Shown here: positions 58,942 through 64,000 of the stretch, piece after piece
Layout: each line of letters opens with the position of its first letter
How positions within the stretch are numbered: position 1 is the stretch's first letter
NCBI GenBank assembly: GCA_900550935.1
Contig: URUD01000005.1
Coordinates: 1 to 64,000 of the forward strand
Length of the DNA: 64,000 nt
Reading direction: 5' to 3'
DNA from: an uncultured Roseburia sp.
Lineage (GTDB): Bacteria > Bacillota > Clostridia > Lachnospirales > Lachnospiraceae
Position numbers and translations under genes: made by a program
Notes under the pieces: generated by a model
Database searches by the model: none
Seen by the model: only the letters and a program-made list of their open reading frames with translations
What the model was told of the DNA's origin: nothing

Positions 58942-60384
58942 TCAGAAACTGATCTTATTTTCTTTCTGGTCAAGCAGGCATTCAAACTCTGCCGCAGGCA
59001 TCGGTTGATAGTATAAAAATCCCTGTGCCCTGCGGCATCCACAGTCAAGCAGAAAATCCTGCTGCTCTTTTTCCTCAACACCCTCTACGATAATGCTGAC
59101 ATCTAATTCATGCAGCATCTGTATCGTATGGCGCATAATTGTCTGGCTCCTACTGTTCCTGATATCAAGAATAAAGCCCCGGTCTATCTTGATCTCGTCG
59201 ACCGGCTGGTTTTTCAGCATCGTCATTGTGGAATAGCCTGTCCCAAAATCATCCATTGACAGGGTAAACCCATACTCTTTTAGAAATTTCATATTCTCAT
59301 ACATTACATCTTCCTGCTCGGAAAACCCACTCTCCGTCAGTTCGAGAAAGACATACTCTGGTGGTACATGATACTGTGCAGCAAGTCCGACAAGACGTTT
59401 ACGGAAGTCCCGGTCAAACACATGGCTTCTCGAGATATTAATGGAAACAGGAACAACGTGCTTTCCCTCTTCCAGCCGTCTTCCGATCATCTCAAATACT
59501 TTTGTCCAGACATAAACATCTACATCTATAATAAGTCCGTTTTGCTCCAGAACCGGTAAAAACTGTGCCGGTGAAACCGTCCCCCGCTCCGGGTGAAGCC
59601 AGCGCACCAGTGCCTCCCCTCCGATGATCCTGCCATTTCTCATATCAACTTTAGGCTGCACAAACACTGCAAGCTGATTTTCTTCCAACGCACCAATAAT
59701 ATCATTCTCGATCATTTTGTTGAGCATCATCTGATCGCGCATCTTATCATCAAAAAACGCATATTTCGCATAAAATTTGCCTTTTATCGTATTGAGTGCC
59801 ATCGTCGCACAGTCTTTCATCAGACTGACCGGTGTCGTGTAACTCTCTGCCACACAGATTCCAAATGCCGGAAGTACCTTATAGGCGATCTGAAACGAGG
59901 CGATCTGCTCGTCAATCTCTTTTACCATATCAACCAGATCACTTTTTTTCTCATAGGGAGTCAATATCGCAAAAACGTCCGCACGAACATGAGAGAGTAC
60001 TACATGTGCTCTCTTTTTCTTCTGCACCCGCAGGGCATCTGCCACACATTTTAAGAGATCATCGCCTGCACTGCGCCCACAAAACTCATTGATCGATTTG
60101 AAATTTGCAAAGTCCAGTATGATCATTGCAAATTTCAGTTCCGGATTCTGCAGCATTTCCTCTGCAGCTTTATAATTAAATCCGCGCAGATTATAAAGTT
60201 CCGTCATCATCTGACGGTTACTCTCCAGGTTATTCTCTGCGAGTTTATGAAGGGAATAAAGATACAACTCAAGCTCTTTTTCATTCAGGGATTTGATCAC
60301 CTGCTCTGCCGACCATTCTCTGCCGTTCTGTTCTCCACCCATACATCCACACTCTCTGTTTCTGCCCTTTTTCCATTTGGGCAT
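58942..60384 (-). CDS. EAL-domain c-di-GMP phosphodiesterase with degenerate GGDEF domain
   Basis: Encodes 480 residues. Residues about 60-215 are a GGDEF fold whose signature is lost (HVRADVFAIL in place of GGDEF), so it cannot make c-di-GMP but may bind GTP as a regulator. Residues about 225-470 form an EAL domain with catalytic parts present: GGEALVRW, FLELTESG with the Asn and Glu region, MDDFGTGYS, IKIDRGFI and VEGVEEKEQQDF. Breakdown of c-di-GMP favours motility, in keeping with the flagellar surroundings. There is no membrane segment. A start at 60342 is possible; 60384 is given because GGAAAG precedes it. Confidence 0.9.
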   Translation of the reverse strand: MPKWKKGRNRECGCMGGEQNGREWSAEQVIKSLNEKELELYLYSLHKLAENNLESNRQMMTELYNLRGFNYKAAEEMLQNPELKFAMIILDFANFKSINEFCGRSAGDDLLKCVADALRVQKKKRAHVVLSHVRADVFAILTPYEKKSDLVDMVKEIDEQIASFQIAYKVLPAFGICVAESYTTPVSLMKDCATMALNTIKGKFYAKYAFFDDKMRDQMMLNKMIENDIIGALEENQLAVFVQPKVDMRNGRIIGGEALVRWLHPERGTVSPAQFLPVLEQNGLIIDVDVYVWTKVFEMIGRRLEEGKHVVPVSINISRSHVFDRDFRKRLVGLAAQYHVPPEYVFLELTESGFSEQEDVMYENMKFLKEYGFTLSMDDFGTGYSTMTMLKNQPVDEIKIDRGFILDIRNSRSQTIMRHTIQMLHELDVSIIVEGVEEKEQQDFLLDCGCRRAQGFLYYQPMPAAEFECLLDQKENKISF

Positions 60385-60405
60385 TTTTCTGTATTTCTTT
60401 CCATT

Positions 60406-60414
60406 ATTATAACA
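60406..60414 (-). promoter_or_regulatory. Extended -10 promoter before the EAL gene
   Basis: On the minus strand: TGT followed by TATAAT, an extended -10 element of sigma-A type. No good -35 is seen. The start of transcription would lie about 15 bases before the given start codon, which slightly favours the later in-frame ATG at 60342. Confidence 0.45.
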
Positions 60415-60448
60415 TTGTTTGTGGATTTTTCCTAGGTGTAATTATTTC

Positions 60449-61288
60449 TTACTCTGCCTGTCCCTTTTCTCTTTCCTGCGAGGTCAATGTCTCATTCATA
60501 CTTCCGGTACGGTAGCCGCCAAGATCAACGGTCACATAGGCAAATCCGATCTTCTTTAAACAGGCATAGATCTGTGTCCGGTTTTCCTCTTCCATCAACC
60601 GCTGCAGTTCCTCCGGCAGCACTTCGATACGCGCCATCATTCCATGGATCCGCACTCTGACCTGATGAAACCCCAGATCCAGAAGATACTGCTCCGCAAG
60701 GTCTACCATGTGCAGTTTTTCTTCACTGATGGTCTCGCCATACACAAAACGGGAGGATAAACAGGCAAAGGACTGTTTATCCCAGGTTTTAAGTCCTAAC
60801 TCTCTGGACAGTTCTCTGATCTCTGCCTTGTTTAAACCTGCCTCCCGCAGCGGACTTTTGATCTGCAGTTCTTTAACTGCCACAAGTCCCGGACGGTAAT
60901 CGCCATTGTCATCCATGTTAGATCCCTCTGCTACAGCAGCAATGTTATTTTCCCTGGCGATCTTAAGTATTTTTTCAAAGAGTTCGTGTTTGCATAAGTA
61001 GCATCGGTTCTTCGGGTTCTGACGGAAACCCTCGATATCCAGCTCTTCGGAATGGCAGACCAGATGTCTGATGCCATTCTCCTCACAAAATGCCTTTGCC
61101 TCTTTTAATTCCCTCTCCGGGAAAGAACAGGAAGCTGCCGTTACTGCGATCACACGGTCTCCCAATACATTCTGTGCCACTTTTAATAAAAAAGTCGAAT
61201 CCACACCGCTGGAAAATGCAACTGCAACACTTCCCAAAGATGCAAGATAGTCCTGTAATTTCTGATATTTTTCCTGTAATGTTTCCAT
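60449..61288 (-). CDS. larE: ATP-dependent sacrificial sulfur transferase LarE
   Basis: Encodes 279 residues from ATG 61288 (AAAGGA nine bases upstream; TTG 61297 is the alternative). PP-loop ATP pyrophosphatase motif SVAVAFSSGVDSTFLLKVA at the start, a CYLCKHELF pair, AVAEGSNMDDNGDYRPGL and the conserved late cysteine in DKQSFACLSSRFVYGE. LarE donates sulfur from its own cysteine to make the nickel-pincer cofactor of lactate racemase-type enzymes. LarA, LarB and LarC are not in the window, so its partners lie elsewhere. It is not linked to motility by any feature seen here. Confidence 0.9.
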   Translation of the reverse strand: METLQEKYQKLQDYLASLGSVAVAFSSGVDSTFLLKVAQNVLGDRVIAVTAASCSFPERELKEAKAFCEENGIRHLVCHSEELDIEGFRQNPKNRCYLCKHELFEKILKIARENNIAAVAEGSNMDDNGDYRPGLVAVKELQIKSPLREAGLNKAEIRELSRELGLKTWDKQSFACLSSRFVYGETISEEKLHMVDLAEQYLLDLGFHQVRVRIHGMMARIEVLPEELQRLMEEENRTQIYACLKKIGFAYVTVDLGGYRTGSMNETLTSQEREKGQAE

Positions 61289-61326
61289 ATATGTCAATCC
61301 TTTCCAGGGTAATATTTTTACAGTTT

Positions 61327-61361
61327 AAAATGGTCCATTCCGTAACGAATGAACCATTTTT
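61327..61361 (-). terminator. Terminator after the histidine kinase gene
   Basis: AAAATGGT and ACCATTTT form the outer stem, ATTC and GAAT the inner stem, with a CGTAAC loop. It separates the two-component operon from larE. Confidence 0.7.
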
Positions 61362-61411
61362 ATATTATCATTATCTATTCTATTATGCTATCTTTTTTTG
61401 CCAGATACCCA

Positions 61412-63913
61412 CTATGCCTGTTTAAATTCCAGCACGACCTTGAACAGATCGCCGTCCACATACAGGTTACAGGTGCCGCCCATCAGTTCCATCAGACTGT
61501 TTGCAATAGAAAGTCCAAGTCCGCTGCCCTCTGTATTTCTGGAGCTGTCGCCGCGCACAAACCGCTCCATCAGTTCGTCGCTGCTGATGTTTAAGGCGTA
61601 TTTGGATGTATTGCGGAATGTGATCTCTACCTTTCCATCCCTGTTTTCCATATTAATGTAGACTCTGGTGCCCGGCTGCGCATATTTACAGATGTTGTTC
61701 ATCAGGTTGTCAATGACACGCCAGAAATGTCTGCCATCTGCCATGATATAGACCGGCTCCTCCGGTTTTTTGATCTGCAGATCCAGTTCTGCTGCTTTCG
61801 TGCGCTCTTCAAATTCTCCCACAGTCTGTACCATAAAGACACCTGCTTCGAGCCGTTCAAGATGAACCGGCAGATTTCCGGTAGATGCCTTGGATGCCTC
61901 CATCAGATCTTCGATCAGTTTTTTCAGTCTTGCGGACTGGCGTTCCAATACCTCTAAATATTCCTCCGCGGTCGGATTATCCAGCTTTTCTTTTTCCAAT
62001 AGATCAACATAATTGATGATCGAAGTCAGCGGTGTTTTGATATCATGTGAAACATTCGTGATCAGTTCGGTTTTAAAACGCTCGCTCTTCATCCGCTCAT
62101 CGACCGCTTTTGACATTCCCTCGCTGATGCCGTTGATCGCCTCTCCATGACGTTTGAAATCAAACATCATCTGTGAGGTATCGATCTTGTGTGCCAGATC
62201 GCCTTTTGCAATCCGTTCCCCGCCGTCTTTCAGCTGTTTCATCTGGACTGCTGTGCAGATGATCACGACCGTGATCACAGTTCTTTCGATCAGCCAGACA
62301 AAAAGCAGGATCTGAAAATTATACTGCAGGATCAGGATGCCGAAAAATTCAAAGACCATCAGTACCGCCAGCACAATGATGATGCGCCAGAGAAATGTGA
62401 TATTTTCCCATGTCATACGCAAAAACCGATTGACCGGTGCAAGCACTTTATAGATCAATGTATTTCTCCACCATTTTCCCCGCTTGATACGGACCGCTGC
62501 ACTTAAAAGATACCACAGGAAAAACCATCCCATCACAAGTCCGAGAAACAGAAAGACCTGCAGAAATGGTGTTTCCGGTAACTGATAACCGATCTCACTC
62601 ATGATACAGAGCAAAAGAAGTTCCACACCAAAAAACAGCCCTGTCTCCACATCAAACCACATTTTGTCCACAGGCATGGCTACGATCTCATCCGTTCCCT
62701 TTCTGTGTCCGGCTGCACAAAGCAGAAATACAAATGTCCCAATCCCCAGTGCCAGTGTTACTGCAAATATTACAAACACCAGATACCGCCACCGATATGC
62801 CAGTGTGACGAGCGTATTTGCCTGCACGTACATATCAGCCGAATTCCAGGAATATCCGATACCATCCGGAAGTACCGAAACCACAATATAATTTTTTCCC
62901 TTCTCTCCGGTGTTTACATGCAGCGTATAATTTGCATCCAGATAATAATCATCTGTACCTGCACTTACCACTTTGGCACCATTTCCTGTATCAATGTCTG
63001 TGACCTTATCCGCATCAATTTCCCGGATGCCGCTAAGGACAAGCTTTCCAAGCATTTTTCTGTCAAGGCCGATATTATCAAGCATTACAAAAGTGAACTC
63101 ATTCTGGGAAAGGATCTGACTTACATGCTCTATCGTACTATCATCCAGCTCTCCCTGCAGCTGCCTCCCCTGCGGTTCCAGATAATACGTTTCCGTTGTT
63201 GCACTCGTCGCAGTATCCGCTATCATATATCCGTCGGATGTAACATTTTCGCCACCCTCTTCGTAAGCTGTTGTCGCTTCCGAAACGGATGGTTCCTGTT
63301 CATACACCTGTTTTTCCGCATTATAGTAATAATAGTATTCAGATCCATCCCATTGCAGTGCTACCTGCTGTACCGGGTAATATTGATCTTCCACTCCATA
63401 ATACAGTATTCCGGTTTTCTTATCATAGCCAATCGTATCCACATACAGGCTTTTCCAGTTGTCGGACATATGCGTTACCCATGCCGAGCCGAACAGAAAT
63501 CCATCTTCGTAATGCAGCTCTGTACTGTCTGAGATGTCAATTTCAGAACTTCTGATGTCATTTGCAGAAATCTTTTTTGTAAAATTGCGTTCCAGATAAT
63601 TTTCTGCTTTATTCAGATCGATTCCTTCCAGATTCTGTGCTTCTATAATTCCATAACGGTAACTTTTTCCCTCAAATGCCTTTTCGTTTGCATTTTTATA
63701 CCCGGACAGGTAATTTTTTAAAGCAAGAATTGCATATCTGCTGCTTACCTCTCCGATCATCCGCTCTTTTACCTGCTCTTCTGTTTCTGTATATATACCT
63801 TCCCCTGTCATTGCCATAATTACTGCAGCACTTGCGACACATCCCACCGCACATATAGTTAATATAATCCACGCTACAAATTTTGCTGCGGCAGAGTTCT
63901 TCCATTTTTTCAT
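61412..63913 (-). CDS. Sensor histidine kinase with six membrane helices
   Basis: Encodes 833 residues from ATG 63913 (GGGAGAA upstream). The first membrane helix is at about 13-35, then an extracytoplasmic region of some 340 residues rich in Tyr and acidic residues, then five membrane helices between about 375 and 560. A HAMP-like GGERIAKGDLAHKIDTSQM follows. The kinase core has the H-box LITNVSHDIKTPLTSIINYV with the phosphorylated His, the N-box IDNLMNNICKYAQPG and the G2-box GSGLGLSIANSL. The signal is unknown. It lies 30 bases behind a response regulator gene whose end is at 63943. Confidence 0.9.
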   Translation of the reverse strand: MKKWKNSAAAKFVAWIILTICAVGCVASAAVIMAMTGEGIYTETEEQVKERMIGEVSSRYAILALKNYLSGYKNANEKAFEGKSYRYGIIEAQNLEGIDLNKAENYLERNFTKKISANDIRSSEIDISDSTELHYEDGFLFGSAWVTHMSDNWKSLYVDTIGYDKKTGILYYGVEDQYYPVQQVALQWDGSEYYYYYNAEKQVYEQEPSVSEATTAYEEGGENVTSDGYMIADTATSATTETYYLEPQGRQLQGELDDSTIEHVSQILSQNEFTFVMLDNIGLDRKMLGKLVLSGIREIDADKVTDIDTGNGAKVVSAGTDDYYLDANYTLHVNTGEKGKNYIVVSVLPDGIGYSWNSADMYVQANTLVTLAYRWRYLVFVIFAVTLALGIGTFVFLLCAAGHRKGTDEIVAMPVDKMWFDVETGLFFGVELLLLCIMSEIGYQLPETPFLQVFLFLGLVMGWFFLWYLLSAAVRIKRGKWWRNTLIYKVLAPVNRFLRMTWENITFLWRIIIVLAVLMVFEFFGILILQYNFQILLFVWLIERTVITVVIICTAVQMKQLKDGGERIAKGDLAHKIDTSQMMFDFKRHGEAINGISEGMSKAVDERMKSERFKTELITNVSHDIKTPLTSIINYVDLLEKEKLDNPTAEEYLEVLERQSARLKKLIEDLMEASKASTGNLPVHLERLEAGVFMVQTVGEFEERTKAAELDLQIKKPEEPVYIMADGRHFWRVIDNLMNNICKYAQPGTRVYINMENRDGKVEITFRNTSKYALNISSDELMERFVRGDSSRNTEGSGLGLSIANSLMELMGGTCNLYVDGDLFKVVLEFKQA

Positions 63914-63942
63914 AGAATTCTCCCTTCCTCTTTTCTGTTTCG

Positions 63943-64000
63943 TTAATCTCCGATTTTATAGCCACGCCCCCAGACGACTTTCAGATAACGCGGCTCTGCC
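63943..64000 (-). CDS. OmpR-family response regulator, C-terminal end only
   Basis: The last 18 codons read AEPRYLKVVWGRGYKIGD, the invariant end of the winged-helix domain of OmpR/PhoB-type regulators (WGxGYK). The rest of the gene lies beyond the window. With the downstream kinase it forms a two-component system. Confidence 0.85.
   Translation of the reverse strand, partial: AEPRYLKVVWGRGYKIGD

Noticed and set aside
1..64000. Prophage, integrative element or attachment sites
   Set aside because: No integrase, phage structural gene, tRNA or flanking direct repeat was seen; only one decayed transposase lies at the left edge.

Overview
The window looks like a chromosomal segment of a motile Lachnospiraceae-type Firmicute (Roseburia / Agathobacter / Butyrivibrio-like). 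This rests on short glycine- and serine-rich flagellins, the gene order flgM-flgN-flgK-flgK-flgL-fliW-csrA, sigma-D (sigma-28) type promoters and Gram-positive Shine-Dalgarno sites. No species can be named from sequence alone. I found no rRNA, tRNA, CRISPR array or prophage.

Layout. 1-5.5 kb is a worn edge: an IS4-type transposase remnant, a TPR glycosyltransferase, a broken AlbA_2/RecG-like regulator, a GT2 glycosyltransferase and a divergent second flagellin. 5.5-41 kb is a large surface-glycan island. It holds six intact LicD-family phosphotransferases plus two LicD fragments, three nucleotidyltransferase-containing multidomain proteins, a phosphonate pathway (PEP mutase, phosphonopyruvate decarboxylase and a nucleotidyltransferase-aminotransferase fusion), a nonulosonate pathway (NeuB-like synthase and a NeuA-HAD phosphatase fusion), CDP-glycerol-type glycerophosphotransferases, a polysaccharide pyruvyltransferase with its F420-dehydrogenase-beta-like partner, an alkaline-phosphatase-superfamily enzyme and five CgeB-like glycosyltransferases. 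41-55.5 kb is the late flagellar locus, all on the minus strand: Maf glycosyltransferase, major flagellin, FliT-like, FliS, FliD, FlaG, CsrA, FliW, FlgL, two FlgK, FlgN, FlgM. 55.5-64 kb is signalling: a cNMP-binding protein, a CHASE2 adenylate cyclase, a TIM-barrel protein, an EAL phosphodiesterase, LarE and a two-component system cut by the window edge.

How it fits together. The glycan operons carry the same promoter shape as flagellin and flgM: TAAN, about 15 bases, then NCCGATAT. I located eleven such sites, including divergent pairs at 5.5, 15.1 and 38.9 kb. This ties the glycan genes to the flagellar sigma factor. The most economical reading (inference) is a flagellin glycosylation island. 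Maf would attach a nonulosonic acid, CgeB-type and other transferases would extend the glycan, and a family of LicD enzymes would cap it with several CMP/CDP-activated groups. One cap is probably aminoethylphosphonate or a related phosphonate. Another is probably an unknown alditol-like group made by a cytidylyltransferase-oxidoreductase fusion together with an acetolactate-synthase-like ThDP enzyme.

The island also shows active rearrangement. A metallophosphoesterase-pepM gene pair occurs twice, and each copy has lost the opposite partner. LicD fragments lie beside intact LicD genes, and a pair of glycosyltransferase genes is duplicated in inverted orientation. One F420-beta-like gene contains a single in-frame UGA exactly where the first cysteine of a CxxC motif is expected.
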